Position numbers and translations under genes: made by a program
Notes under the pieces: model-generated
What the model saw: the letters and a program-made list of their open reading frames with translations, nothing else
What the model was told of the DNA's origin: nothing
Database searches by the model: none
Shown: piece by piece, positions 44,855 to 53,503 of the stretch
Layout of the letters: each line of letters starts with the position of its first letter
Position numbering within the stretch: position 1 is the stretch's first letter
From: Stigmatella ashevillena
GTDB taxonomy: Bacteria; Myxococcota; Myxococcia; Myxococcales; Myxococcaceae
Length of the DNA stretch: 64,000 bases
Direction: 5' to 3'
Assembly (NCBI RefSeq): GCF_028368975.1
Contig: NZ_JAQNDM010000002.1
Span: forward strand, 930,001-994,000

Positions 44855-45598
44855 ATGTTCCAGTCAGTCGTCGAGCACAGAGGCATGTGGACAGGCCGTT
44901 TCAGCGCGGGCGCGGCGGTGTCCGTGCTGCTGCACGTGGGGGTTCTCGCCGCCACCGTGTTCATCACGGCCCGGGAGCACTCCCAGGCGCCCTCCAAAGA
45001 GCCCGTCCTCGAATTCGTGCGGCACGTGCCTCCCCAGCCCCCCCGGGGCAACCCCACGCCGCCCACGCCCTCCCAGGCGACCCCCCGCCCCAAGCCCAAG
45101 CCCAAGCGGAACGTGCTGGTGCAGCCTTCCACCATCCCCCCCACCCCGCCGGAAAACACCGCGGCGGAGCCCCCCACCGAGGCGCCTCCCGCGAACGACC
45201 TGCCCTATGTGGAGGGCAGCGACCCCGAGGGCGTGGACCAGGGAGGCGTCGCTGGCGCGCTGCCCCTGCCCTTCATGGGCAACGGCTCCTCGCAGGGCTC
45301 GGGGGAGGATGTTCTGCCCTTTGGCACCGGCATGACGCCGCCCCAACTCCTGTCAGGCGACCCTCTGGACTACACGCGCGAGGCCCGCGAAGCCCGGGTC
45401 CGGGGCCTGCTCATCGCCCGGTGCACCATCACCCGGGAAGGCGCCGTCACCGGCTGCCGCGTCATCAAAGGCTTGCCTTTCATGGATGACGCGGTGGTCA
45501 CCGCGCTGACGTCCCGGCGCTACCGCCCCGTCCACTACCAAGGCCGTCCTGTTAGCGTGGCTTACACTTTCCACGTCAAGCTGGACCTGCCTCACTAA
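44855..45598 (+). CDS. TonB-family energy transducer
   Basis: A 247-residue protein. ATG 44855 follows GGGAGG by 8 bases. One N-terminal membrane helix (about 16-37, SAGAAVSVLLHVGVLAATVF, with the conserved Ser/His face of TonB) is followed by a Pro/Lys-rich periplasmic spacer (about 45-120, PRPKPKPKR) and a TonB C-terminal domain (about 165-245: ARVRGLLIARCTITREGAVTGCRVIKGLPFMDDAVVTAL, then YRPVHYQGRPVSVAYTF). It passes energy from an ExbB/ExbD motor to outer-membrane receptors. No exbBD genes are adjacent. It follows the two-component operon by 126 bases and may serve the receptor at 5287-7764 or another one. Confidence 0.9.
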   Translation: MFQSVVEHRGMWTGRFSAGAAVSVLLHVGVLAATVFITAREHSQAPSKEPVLEFVRHVPPQPPRGNPTPPTPSQATPRPKPKPKRNVLVQPSTIPPTPPENTAAEPPTEAPPANDLPYVEGSDPEGVDQGGVAGALPLPFMGNGSSQGSGEDVLPFGTGMTPPQLLSGDPLDYTREAREARVRGLLIARCTITREGAVTGCRVIKGLPFMDDAVVTALTSRRYRPVHYQGRPVSVAYTFHVKLDLPH

Positions 45599-45635
45599 CG
45601 TCCGCCGGAACACTGCTTGCCTCTGTAAAATGGAT

Positions 45636-45686
45636 ATGCCAGACAGAACTAGAAGGTTTTTCTAGAACAAACTGTTTTTCTGGCAT
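45636..45686. repeat. Nested AT-rich palindrome
   Basis: ATGCCAGA (45636-45643) and TCTGGCAT (45679-45686) form a perfect 8-bp outer dyad, CAG/CTG (45644-45646, 45672-45674) adds to it, and CTAGAA/TTCTAG (45649-45654, 45660-45665) makes a 6-bp inner hairpin. The region has T-runs and is far AT-richer than its surroundings. It fills most of the gap between the tonB-like gene and the next gene. Confidence 0.6.
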
Positions 45687-45718
45687 TGACGCTCCACTTT
45701 CGAGGCACGCACCAGAAC

Positions 45719-46681
45719 ATGAGTCGGTCGGCCATCCAGCAATGGGCGGAGTCCTTCAGCGAGGCATTGGTCAGCCGGGCCACCCTGCTGGGCGCCGCGC
45801 AGGGGAGCGGTCCGGACGCTCGCTCGGGGCAGATCCTCTTCCAGGTGCAGAGCGCCGTTCTGCGCTACGAATCCATGGTCTTCGGAGGCCCGGACCTGAG
45901 CTGGGGACGGGCCCGGGACGAGGATGTGGCCGCCCTGCCCCGCCCGCCGGTCTCCTCGGGCAGGCTGGTCTGCGTCGCCTCCTGCCACAACACCCACCCC
46001 GACCTACCGGACGCCTGGGACTACGGCGCGGGCGTGGCCCTCATCCATGACGAGGACTCGGCGGCGGCGATCAGCTTTGGCCGTGCACGCCGGACCTTGT
46101 CTGTCTCCAGCACCGAGGGGCAGGCCCGCATCGGCTTCGGCGGGGACATGCCCTTGCTGCGGGATGTGCCCGAGCTGGATTCCCTGGCACCTCCGGCCCA
46201 GCGCGCCTCCCACCCTTTCTGGGCCCTGGCGCGGGGACTGCTCAGCACGGAGGGCGTGGGCACCTGCTTCCTGGAAGGGCACCGGGTGTCCGCCGGCAGC
46301 ATGAGCCCCGAGTCCAACATCATCTCGGTGTTCCGCGGCGCGCTCGGGCTGTACATCGAGAATGAGTTTGGAGAGTCGTCCTGGCATGACCACTCCTATT
46401 GCGCGATCGCCCGCCACCCGGAGGCCCTGGGGCGCTGGAGGCGGGTCCGGGAACCCGCGGTGCGCGCCACGGTGGGAGATGCCTGCCCGCGGTGCCAGGG
46501 CAAGCTGGAGGACGCGGACCTGCCCAACCTGCCCGCCATCGCCCAGCGAAAGAACTCGGCCACGCTGGGAGGCTTCCTGCGCCTGAGGTGCACGCTCTGC
46601 ACCACGCTCTTCCGCACCTCGGGGCGGCGCTTCGTGGACATGGGCTCCGGGCAAGTGTCCTACTCAGACCGGATGTCCTGA
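45719..46681 (+). CDS. Unknown protein with C-terminal zinc ribbon
   Basis: I do not recognise this 320-residue protein. ATG 45719 gives MSRSAIQQWAESFSEALVSRAT; a TTG 11 codons earlier is less likely. The middle contains SCHNTHPDLPDAWDYGAGVALIHDEDSAAAISFGRARR and FLEGHRVSAGSMSPESNIISVFRGALGLYIENEFGESSWHDHSYCAIARHP. The C-terminus has two pairs of cysteines, CPRC and CTLC, about 40 residues apart, a likely zinc ribbon. There is no signal peptide and no membrane helix. It is preceded by the nested palindrome and followed by the carboxypeptidase gene 45 bases on. Confidence 0.6.
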   Translation: MSRSAIQQWAESFSEALVSRATLLGAAQGSGPDARSGQILFQVQSAVLRYESMVFGGPDLSWGRARDEDVAALPRPPVSSGRLVCVASCHNTHPDLPDAWDYGAGVALIHDEDSAAAISFGRARRTLSVSSTEGQARIGFGGDMPLLRDVPELDSLAPPAQRASHPFWALARGLLSTEGVGTCFLEGHRVSAGSMSPESNIISVFRGALGLYIENEFGESSWHDHSYCAIARHPEALGRWRRVREPAVRATVGDACPRCQGKLEDADLPNLPAIAQRKNSATLGGFLRLRCTLCTTLFRTSGRRFVDMGSGQVSYSDRMS

Positions 46682-46726
46682 GCGGCTACCGTTCCGCCCA
46701 CGCATCGCCTAGTGTGCCCGGCCGAC

Positions 46727-48208
46727 ATGCGCCGTGCTCCGCTCGCCACGCTCCTGCTCGCGGTCCTCGCGCTCCCGGCGTGCGTCCGCTCCAGCCGTCC
46801 GGCGCGGCCCAGCCTGCCGACCGTCACCCGGGAACTCCTGGCCGCCCTCGAAGAAGAGGGCGCGCTGACGGGAGCCCTCGTCGTGGACGCCCAGACAGGC
46901 CTGCCGCTCTTCTCGCACCGCGAGCACGTCCGCCTGCTCCCGGCCTCCACGATGAAGCTGGTCTCCACCTCCTCGGCCCTTGCCACGCTGGGGCCAGACT
47001 TCCGGTTCGTCACCCCGGTGCTGCTGGAGGGCACCCACCAGGGTCCCCTCTTCGAGGGCGACGTGGTGGTGGAGTCCTCGGGAGACCCCTCGCTGGGCTC
47101 GTGGCGCTTTCCCGAGACCGTTCCTGTCTGTGAACAGATCTCCGAGGCGCTCTGGGGACGGGGCATCCGGCAGTGGCGAGGGGCCCTGCGAATCCAGGCT
47201 CCCGACACGGACCTCGAGGGGCCCCTGGGGCCCGGCTGGGCGTGGGACGACGCCGCCTATGCCATGAGCGCGCCCCCGACCCCCTTCGTCTTCCGGGAGA
47301 ACGTAGTCGATCTGGCCCTGGCGCGCCCCGAGGGGGCCTCCTGCGCCGAGCCGCCCACCGTTCAGCTCTCCCCTCCCTTCGCCACCTTCCCCACCACCCT
47401 CCAACTCGACACGAGTGCCCCGAAACCAGGCCTCTCCTGCGTCCGCGCCCGGGGCGCCCCGGGGGTCCGGTGTGTGTGGCGCTCGGCCGCGGACCAGTGT
47501 CCCCGGACGGCCTCCCTGCGCCTGTCCATCGATGATCCGCAGGCGCTCTTCACGGCCTGCGTGGAAGACGCGCTCTTGCGCAAAGGCCTCACCCGCCTTC
47601 CCGCCCGGGTCCCCTCCCCCAACCCACCCGTGCCGACGCGCCAGAGCCTGCTCGAGCTCATCAGCCCCCCGCTCAGCGAACTGGTGAAGGCGACGAACAA
47701 GGAATCCCTCAACCTCTACGCGGACCGGCTGGGCTTGCGCTTCGCCCGCGAGCGCACCGGCCACGAGGGCTTCTCGGCCCTGCGCACGGCGCTGACCGAG
47801 GAACTGGCGCGCCGGGGCATCTCTCCCCGGGAGATGCGGCCCGTGGATGGCAGCGGCCTGTCGCGCTACAACCTCGCCACCCCCCGAGGGCTCGTGCAGG
47901 TGCTCTTCACGAGCCTCCAGGAGCCCTACGGCGCCGCCCTCTCGGACAGCCTGCCCATTGCCGGGGTGGACGGGACGCTGGCCAACCGCCGCCTCTCCGC
48001 GCAGACGCTGGGCCGCATCCGGGCCAAGACGGGCACGCTCTCCAGCCAGAAGGCCTTCGCCGGCATCGCCGAGCGCCCTGGAGACCCCGAGCACCCCCGG
48101 GTGGTCTTCGCCCTGATGCTGGGCAACATGGACGAGCAGCCCGCCCTGTCGGCCAACGACGTGTTCGACCGCTTCGCGGAGGCGCTGGTCAACCTCCCGC
48201 TTCAGTAG
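46727..48208 (+). CDS. dacB: D-alanyl-D-alanine carboxypeptidase/endopeptidase (PBP4 family), lipoprotein
   Basis: A 493-residue class C penicillin-binding protein. ATG 46727 starts a signal ending in the lipobox LPAC; the GTG five codons upstream would only lengthen it. Active-site motifs: SxxK in PASTMKL (Ser74, Lys77), the SxN-type element in VDGSGLSRYN, and KTG in AKTGTLSSQKAFAG. A long insert between the first two motifs is typical of PBP4. It trims or cuts cross-links in peptidoglycan in the periplasm. A lipid anchor is less usual for this enzyme. It is followed after 32 bases by a prolyl oligopeptidase gene. Confidence 0.92.
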   Translation: MRRAPLATLLLAVLALPACVRSSRPARPSLPTVTRELLAALEEEGALTGALVVDAQTGLPLFSHREHVRLLPASTMKLVSTSSALATLGPDFRFVTPVLLEGTHQGPLFEGDVVVESSGDPSLGSWRFPETVPVCEQISEALWGRGIRQWRGALRIQAPDTDLEGPLGPGWAWDDAAYAMSAPPTPFVFRENVVDLALARPEGASCAEPPTVQLSPPFATFPTTLQLDTSAPKPGLSCVRARGAPGVRCVWRSAADQCPRTASLRLSIDDPQALFTACVEDALLRKGLTRLPARVPSPNPPVPTRQSLLELISPPLSELVKATNKESLNLYADRLGLRFARERTGHEGFSALRTALTEELARRGISPREMRPVDGSGLSRYNLATPRGLVQVLFTSLQEPYGAALSDSLPIAGVDGTLANRRLSAQTLGRIRAKTGTLSSQKAFAGIAERPGDPEHPRVVFALMLGNMDEQPALSANDVFDRFAEALVNLPLQ

Positions 48209-48240
48209 CCCTCACCCGCCACTTCCGCCTGGAGTCTGGC

Positions 48241-50415
48241 TTGCCCTCCAAGATCGCCCTTGCCTCACTCGCACTGCTCCTGCCGCTCACCGCCCTCGCG
48301 GCCAAGGCCGACACCGCGCCCAAGCCTCCCGTCGCGGAGAAGAAGCCCGTGGTGGACACCTACCACGGCACCGAGGTGGAGGACCCTTACCAGTGGCTCG
48401 AGTCCACCGACGAGCCGAAGGTGCAGGAGTGGACGCAGGGGCAGAACGCATACACCCGCGCGGTGCTGGACAAGCTGCCCGGGCGCGAAGCCATCCGCCA
48501 GCGCCTTGGCGAGCTGTTCACCTGGCAGTCTCCCGCCTATTTCGCGTTGATGAAGGCGGGAGACACCCTGTTCGCCCTGAAGAGCCAACCCCCCCGGCAA
48601 CAGCCGCTGCTGGTGGTGCTCGGCAACGTGGAGGACGTGGCCAGCGAGCGCGTCCTGCTGGATCCGATGGAGGTGGACCCCTCCGGCAAGACGTCCATCG
48701 ACTTCTATGAGCCCTCGCTCGATGGCCAGAAGGTGGCCATCTCGTTGTCGAAGAACGGAACGGAGAGCGGCGATGTGTCCGTCTACGACGTGGCCACGGG
48801 CAAGCCACTTCCCGGCGAGGTGGTACCGCGGGTGAACGGCGGCACGGCGGGCGGCAGCCTCGCGTGGAGCGCGGATGGCAAGGGCTACTTCTACACGCGC
48901 TATCCCCGGGGCACGGAGCGCTCCGGCGAAGACATGAACTTCTTCCAGCAGGTGTACTTCCACCGGCTCGGAACGCCTTCCGAGAAGGACACCTATGCGC
49001 TGGGCAAGGACTTCCCCCGCATCGCCATGACCCAGTTGGAGACCTCGCGGGATGGCCAGTTCACCCTGGCCCTGGTGGCCAACGGCGATGGAGGTGAGTT
49101 CGCGCTCTACCTCTTCGGAGCCTCGGGCCAATGGGCGCAAGTCTCACGCTTCGAGGACAAGGTGGTGAGGGCGCGCTTTGGCAAGGACGGAGCGCTGTAC
49201 CTGCTGTCGCTCCAGAATGCCCCCCGGGGAAAGGTGCTGCGGCTGCCACTGGCCACGCCGTCGCTGGACAAGGCCACGGTGCTCGTCCCCGAAGGCCCGG
49301 CGACCCTCCAGGACTTCCTGCCCACGCCGGGAAGTCTCTACATCGTCGAGCAGCTTGGGGGCCCCTCTCAGCTGCGCCGGGTGGACCTGAAGGGACAGAC
49401 GCTGGGCCTGGTCCCCACGCTGCCGGTGTCCTCCGTGGGAGGCATGGTCCTCCAAGACGGAGACGACATCCTCTTCGCCAACGCCAGCAACGTGAAGCCC
49501 TTGGCCTGGTACCGCTACGCCGCCCAGGAGGGCAAGGTGCTGAAGACGGCGCTCGTGCAGACCTCGCCCAAGGACATCAGCAGCACGGAGGTCATCCGGG
49601 ACGAGGCCGTCTCCAAGGATGGCACACGGATTCCGCTCACCATCCTCAAGCCCCAGGGGGTGAAGCTCACGGGCAACAACCCCACGCTGCTGACCGGCTA
49701 CGGCGGCTTCAACGCCTCCACCACGCCGGGCTTCAGCAAGGCGGGCATCGCGTGGCTGGAGCAAGGGGGCATCATCGCCATCGCCAACCTGCGCGGGGGC
49801 TCGGAGTTTGGCGAGGAGTGGCACGCCAACGGCTCGCTCACGAAGAAGCAGAACGTCTTCGACGACTTCTACGCCTGCGCGAAACTCTTGGTGGAGAAGA
49901 AATACACCCAGCCGAAGAAGCTGGGCATCCAGGGTGGCAGCAACGGGGGCCTGCTGATGGGCGCAGAGCTGATCCAGCACCCGGAGATGTTTGGCGCCGT
50001 CGTGGCCCTCGTGGGCATCTACGACATGCTGCGCTCGGAGCGGACGCCCAATGGGCAATTCAACACCACCGAGTTCGGCTCGGTGAAGGACCCCGAGCAA
50101 TTCAAGGCGCTCTATGCCTACTCGCCCTATCACCATGTCGAGGAGGGAAAGAAATACCCACCGACGCTCTTCACCGCGGGCGCCAATGATCCCCGCGTGG
50201 ACCCCTTCCACTCCCGGAAGATGGTGGCCCGCCTGCAAGCCGCCACGGACAACAAGAGCCGGATTCTCCTGAGGACGGCGAGCGGCGGCCACGGCGGGGG
50301 GACACCTCTGTCCGAGAGGATCGAGGAAATGACAGACGTCTATGCCTTCCTCTTCAACGAGCTGGGCGTGAAGTACCGCCCCGTGAAGCCCGTGGCGGCT
50401 CCCAAGGCAAAATGA
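48241..50415 (+). CDS. Prolyl oligopeptidase family serine peptidase, exported
   Basis: A 724-residue S9A peptidase with TTG start (GGAG 7 bases upstream) and a signal peptide ending in ALA. The N-terminal lead VDTYHGTEVEDPYQWLE is typical of prolyl oligopeptidase. A seven-blade propeller (about 85-440) gates the active site, and the alpha/beta-hydrolase domain carries the catalytic Ser567 in GGSNGG, Asp in NDPRVD and His in GGHGGG. It cuts short peptides after proline, here probably in the periplasm or outside. Its length matches the family. A hairpin follows the stop. Confidence 0.93.
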   Translation: MPSKIALASLALLLPLTALAAKADTAPKPPVAEKKPVVDTYHGTEVEDPYQWLESTDEPKVQEWTQGQNAYTRAVLDKLPGREAIRQRLGELFTWQSPAYFALMKAGDTLFALKSQPPRQQPLLVVLGNVEDVASERVLLDPMEVDPSGKTSIDFYEPSLDGQKVAISLSKNGTESGDVSVYDVATGKPLPGEVVPRVNGGTAGGSLAWSADGKGYFYTRYPRGTERSGEDMNFFQQVYFHRLGTPSEKDTYALGKDFPRIAMTQLETSRDGQFTLALVANGDGGEFALYLFGASGQWAQVSRFEDKVVRARFGKDGALYLLSLQNAPRGKVLRLPLATPSLDKATVLVPEGPATLQDFLPTPGSLYIVEQLGGPSQLRRVDLKGQTLGLVPTLPVSSVGGMVLQDGDDILFANASNVKPLAWYRYAAQEGKVLKTALVQTSPKDISSTEVIRDEAVSKDGTRIPLTILKPQGVKLTGNNPTLLTGYGGFNASTTPGFSKAGIAWLEQGGIIAIANLRGGSEFGEEWHANGSLTKKQNVFDDFYACAKLLVEKKYTQPKKLGIQGGSNGGLLMGAELIQHPEMFGAVVALVGIYDMLRSERTPNGQFNTTEFGSVKDPEQFKALYAYSPYHHVEEGKKYPPTLFTAGANDPRVDPFHSRKMVARLQAATDNKSRILLRTASGGHGGGTPLSERIEEMTDVYAFLFNELGVKYRPVKPVAAPKAK

Positions 50416-50419
50416 TGAA

Positions 50420-50455
50420 ACCTCAAGGGGTGCTGCGCGGCACAACCCCTGAGGT
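50420..50455 (+). terminator. Hairpin after the oligopeptidase gene
   Basis: ACCTCAAGGGGT (50420-50431) pairs with ACCCCTGAGGT (50445-50455) with one bulged A and a GC-rich loop. It starts 5 bases after the stop codon and 30 bases before the kinase start. No U-tract follows, so it could be a terminator or a stem ahead of the kinase gene. Confidence 0.45.
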
Positions 50456-50484
50456 ATGATGGCGCCTCCCACGTGAGGCGCCCC

Positions 50485-51927
50485 ATGCAGACCCGCCGCC
50501 CCCCTGAGTTGAACCCCGCGCTCCTTCCCCCTGGCACCGCCGTGGGCTCTTGGCGGGTGGTGGCCTGGGCGGGAGGCGGTGTCCATGGCGCCGTCTATCA
50601 GGCGGTGCCCCTGGATGATGAGCGGGCCAGCCCCATGGCCCTCAAGCTGGCGCTGCTCCCCAGAGATGCCCGTTTCGCACGCGAGGTGGAATTGCTCTCC
50701 CGCGTGCGGCACCCTCACATCCCCCGCCTGAGAGACTCTGGCACCTGGCAGCACCCGCGCGGCACGCTCCACCCCTATCTCGTCATAGACTGGGTGGACG
50801 GAGCGCCGCTGTATGACTGGGCGCAGCAGCTCCGCCCCTCCTCCCAGCAGGTGCTCCGGCTGTTGGCCCAACTGGCACGCGCCCTCCAAGCCTTGCATGC
50901 CCAAGGCTGCCTCCACCGCGACGTCAAGGGAGGCAACGTGCTGGTGCACCACTCTGGCAACCAAGCCCTGCTCACCGACTTCGGCTCGAGCCGTTATCCG
51001 GACGCAGCCACCCTCACTCCCAGCACCTTGCCGCCAGGCACCCCGGCCTACCGCTCGCCAGAAGCGTGCCTGTTCGAGCTCCAGTTCTTCCGGGATCCCC
51101 AAGCCCGTTACGCCGCTCAGCCGACGGATGATCTCTACGCATTGGGAGTCACCGCCTACCGGCTCGTCACCGGCGAGTACCCCGAGTTTGCAGAACCCAC
51201 CAAGAATGCGGCGGGCATCTGGCACCTGGAGGGGATTGCCTCACCCGCTCCACGGGCCCTGAACCCTCGCGTGGCGCCACAACTCAATGCCTTGATCCTT
51301 CGCATGCTGTCGGTACAGCCCCAAGAGCGAGGCACCGCAGAAGAACTGGCTGTGGCGATGGAGCAGGCAGCGAAACATTCCCATCCAGAGCTCACCCAGT
51401 CTCTCTTCCCCCAGGAGGAGCCAGTTGCCCAGGCACCGCCTCTCACACCAGACGCCACTGAACCCATCAAATACCCAGCGCACCGATGGACCTGGCTGCC
51501 TCGGATCGCAACGGCAGCAGTGCTCCTGGCGCTGGGCGCATGGACAGGCTGGATTGCTCGAGGAACATCCCCAGCGCCCACTGCCGTCATCGGCCAGAAG
51601 GCGGGCGTTGCCCAGGGGAAGGACGGCGTTGCATCTGGAGTAGGAGATGCTGCGGCGACCGCCTCCTCGGCAGCCTCTCCCAACTCCGCCACCCCCGGAG
51701 TACTGGCAGAAGACACGCCACCAACCCCTGTTCCGGGGCAAATGCGGCCCGATGCGAAGGGGCGCTGCCCTCACAAGCAACAGATTGCTCTCAACGGAAA
51801 TTGTTGGGTGGAATTGGAGCGCGAGAAGTGCGAGGCGCTCGATCTCCCAACGTACAAGGGCATGTGTTACATGCCGGTATTCTCACCCAAACGCCCACCC
51901 ACATCCACTCCCGCGACTCAACCTTGA
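50485..51927 (+). CDS. Membrane-anchored Ser/Thr protein kinase with Cys-containing outer domain
   Basis: A 480-residue kinase; ATG 50485 is preferred over the GTG four codons upstream. The kinase domain covers about 20-295: glycine loop AGGGVHGAVYQ, Lys54 in ALKLAL, HRDVKGGN (144-151) and DFG (165-167), so it looks active. A membrane segment lies at about 328-350. The outer part has an Ala/Ser/Pro linker and a compact end with four Cys (GRCPHK, GNCWVE, EKCEAL, GMCYMP), a pattern seen at the end of several myxobacterial kinases and probably disulfide-bonded. Its last 10 bases overlap the tail of the opposing cupin-like gene. Confidence 0.88.
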   Translation: MQTRRPPELNPALLPPGTAVGSWRVVAWAGGGVHGAVYQAVPLDDERASPMALKLALLPRDARFAREVELLSRVRHPHIPRLRDSGTWQHPRGTLHPYLVIDWVDGAPLYDWAQQLRPSSQQVLRLLAQLARALQALHAQGCLHRDVKGGNVLVHHSGNQALLTDFGSSRYPDAATLTPSTLPPGTPAYRSPEACLFELQFFRDPQARYAAQPTDDLYALGVTAYRLVTGEYPEFAEPTKNAAGIWHLEGIASPAPRALNPRVAPQLNALILRMLSVQPQERGTAEELAVAMEQAAKHSHPELTQSLFPQEEPVAQAPPLTPDATEPIKYPAHRWTWLPRIATAAVLLALGAWTGWIARGTSPAPTAVIGQKAGVAQGKDGVASGVGDAAATASSAASPNSATPGVLAEDTPPTPVPGQMRPDAKGRCPHKQQIALNGNCWVELEREKCEALDLPTYKGMCYMPVFSPKRPPTSTPATQP

Positions 51928-53201
51928 TGTCGTTTAGACGTATCGGAGGGGGGCCAGGAGGAAAACAAGGGGCGAAACACCGGAGAGGTGCGCAGCGCGG
52001 ACATGAGTTCCATGAGGTGGGGGACCTCGCGCTCCTCGTCTTCGATTTCGAAGGTTTCCTTCAACCGTTCGATGATCTGCGGAGGAGGGCAGCCCAGGAG
52101 CATCTGCCGGAATACAACGAGCATGGGCTCATCCAAGGGGATGCCGAGCGTGTCTCCGGCCTGAGCGGCGTCCGCGGGCCCGCACAGCGTCGTCACCCAC
52201 TTCATGATCAGCTCGACGGGCTCCTCGCCGGGATAGCGCTGCCGTACCATGCGCAGGATGCCCTCCACGTCGTCGACGTTGAGCAGCAGTGCTAGGAAAT
52301 AGCGATGCTCGGGCTCCTTCACCAGCTCCCGCTTCCCAAACAAGGCCGACTGCCGCACTGTCTCCTTGAATACGGGAATGAGCCTCTCGGCCAGCGCACC
52401 GTGGGTGCGAATGGCCACGTCCCAGAACTCATCCAGCACCTCCAGCCGCCGGGTGAGCTTCACCAGCCGCAGGAACACGACGTAGGTGGTGTACAAGTCA
52501 TTGTTGGAGATAAGCTCCGAGATCAGCTGCGAGCGCATCGGGTGTGACAGCTCGACGAGCAACGACAGGGATTGCTCCACCTTGGCGAGGTGAACGTTTT
52601 CGTAGAGCGCGTCCACCGCGAGGCCAGGCTTGCGATAGGCGTATTGGGGTCCTGCCTCAGGATCATTGAGGGTTCGAACCACACATGTCACGGATGGGCG
52701 GTCCAGGTGGAAGAGCGAATGGATATACGACCGTCCTGAAGGGATGCGCTGGATATCCCCCACGCGCAGCTCGTTGATGGAATGCAGTGCCAGTTCCCCA
52801 AAGGCCATCCGGCTGTTGATGCGCCGCTCCTCCGTCCACCGGTAGTGCCCATGGATGCTACCGCCATGGAGGACCTGGAACGCACCGGAGAACCCGTGCT
52901 GGTGGATGTCCGTTGTACCGTCGATCCAGTAATAGAGGTCGATGACAAACCGGTGGTCCGAGAAAACGGTCAGGGGCGGTTGCCCGAAGCCTGGATGGAT
53001 CGTCAGCTGGCGCGGCAGGAGCCGGGCCTTGTAGAGCCATGAGAGGGGCTCCATCGGCTCGAAATTCTGGTAGGGAGCCAGCGTCTCCAGCACGCCCGCC
53101 GCGATATCGGGGAAGGCCTGCTCATCATGGTGGGCTCTGCGCCACTGCTCCTGGAGCAATCGCCCCATTTCTTCGAAGACTTTCAACGAAGCCTCGCCCA
53201 A
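51918..53201 (-). CDS. Cupin-like protein of unknown function
   Basis: A 427-residue soluble protein. The central part (about 80-190) looks like a cupin barrel: the metal-binding stretch DIHQHGFSGAFQVLHGGSIHGHYRW has His-x-His and a later Glu/His region, with RVGDIQRIPSGRSYIHSLFHLD as the second cupin motif. The N- and C-terminal thirds are helical and not recognised. The start is unsure: TTG 53201 lacks a ribosome site, and ATG 53168 (MGRLLQEQWRR) is a fair alternative. It lies between a kinase gene (10-base tail overlap) and the divergent lanthipeptide operon. It might be a tailoring dioxygenase for the peptide, but nothing in the sequence proves a link. Confidence 0.55.
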   Translation of the reverse strand: MGEASLKVFEEMGRLLQEQWRRAHHDEQAFPDIAAGVLETLAPYQNFEPMEPLSWLYKARLLPRQLTIHPGFGQPPLTVFSDHRFVIDLYYWIDGTTDIHQHGFSGAFQVLHGGSIHGHYRWTEERRINSRMAFGELALHSINELRVGDIQRIPSGRSYIHSLFHLDRPSVTCVVRTLNDPEAGPQYAYRKPGLAVDALYENVHLAKVEQSLSLLVELSHPMRSQLISELISNNDLYTTYVVFLRLVKLTRRLEVLDEFWDVAIRTHGALAERLIPVFKETVRQSALFGKRELVKEPEHRYFLALLLNVDDVEGILRMVRQRYPGEEPVELIMKWVTTLCGPADAAQAGDTLGIPLDEPMLVVFRQMLLGCPPPQIIERLKETFEIEDEEREVPHLMELMSALRTSPVFRPLFSSWPPSDTSKRHQG

Positions 53202-53308
53202 GAACTCGCAGGGCGGAATCGTCTACTGATCGGCATACAGTCTGTCAAGAGAAGATGCTCCGCTTGGGGCGGGAGTGCGCAAGACTGCGGGGCCGCGAAC
53301 ATCGCTGC

Positions 53309-53337
53309 TTGGCAGTTCAGTTCATTTGCGCTAAAAG
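53309..53337 (+). promoter_or_regulatory. Candidate sigma-70-like promoter for lanA
   Basis: TTGGCA (53309-53314, five of six consensus bases) and TAAAAG (53332-53337, four of six) are exactly 17 bases apart. Transcription would begin at about 53343-53345. Confidence 0.45.
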
Positions 53338-53340
53338 TTC

Positions 53341-53353
53341 CTGACTAAGTCAG
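53341..53353. promoter_or_regulatory. Palindrome at the predicted lanA start site
   Basis: CTGACT-A-AGTCAG is a perfect 6-bp inverted repeat around one base, overlapping the predicted transcription start. Its place suits a repressor operator; no regulator gene is adjacent. Confidence 0.35.
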
Positions 53354-53397
53354 TTTTGAAGCCTTCTTAAGAGTGTCAGGCAGGCGCCCAAACGAGG

Positions 53398-53438
53398 AAG
53401 CCGTTGGAGAAGCGCTCGTTGCGCAGGTAACGGCTTTT
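53398..53438 (+). terminator. Terminator-like hairpin in the lanA leader
   Basis: AAGCCGTT (53398-53405) and AACGGCTT (53429-53436) form an 8-bp stem that runs into a T-run (53435-53438). An inner GCGC/GCGC stem (53412-53415, 53421-53424) stabilises it. Since nothing upstream is transcribed in this direction, it is likely a leader attenuator or a block to stray transcription. Confidence 0.45.
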
Positions 53439-53475
53439 CACGTCAGCAGCGCCGCAAGCGTAAACAGCACAAGCG

Positions 53476-53503
53476 TGAGCCCTCCCTCGGGAGCGGTGGC
53501 TCA
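53476..53503 (+). other. Second nested hairpin in the lanA leader
   Basis: TGAGCC (53476-53481) pairs with GGCTCA (53498-53503), and inside it CTCCC pairs with GGGAG around two bases. There is no T-run. It may work together with the preceding hairpin. Confidence 0.35.
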
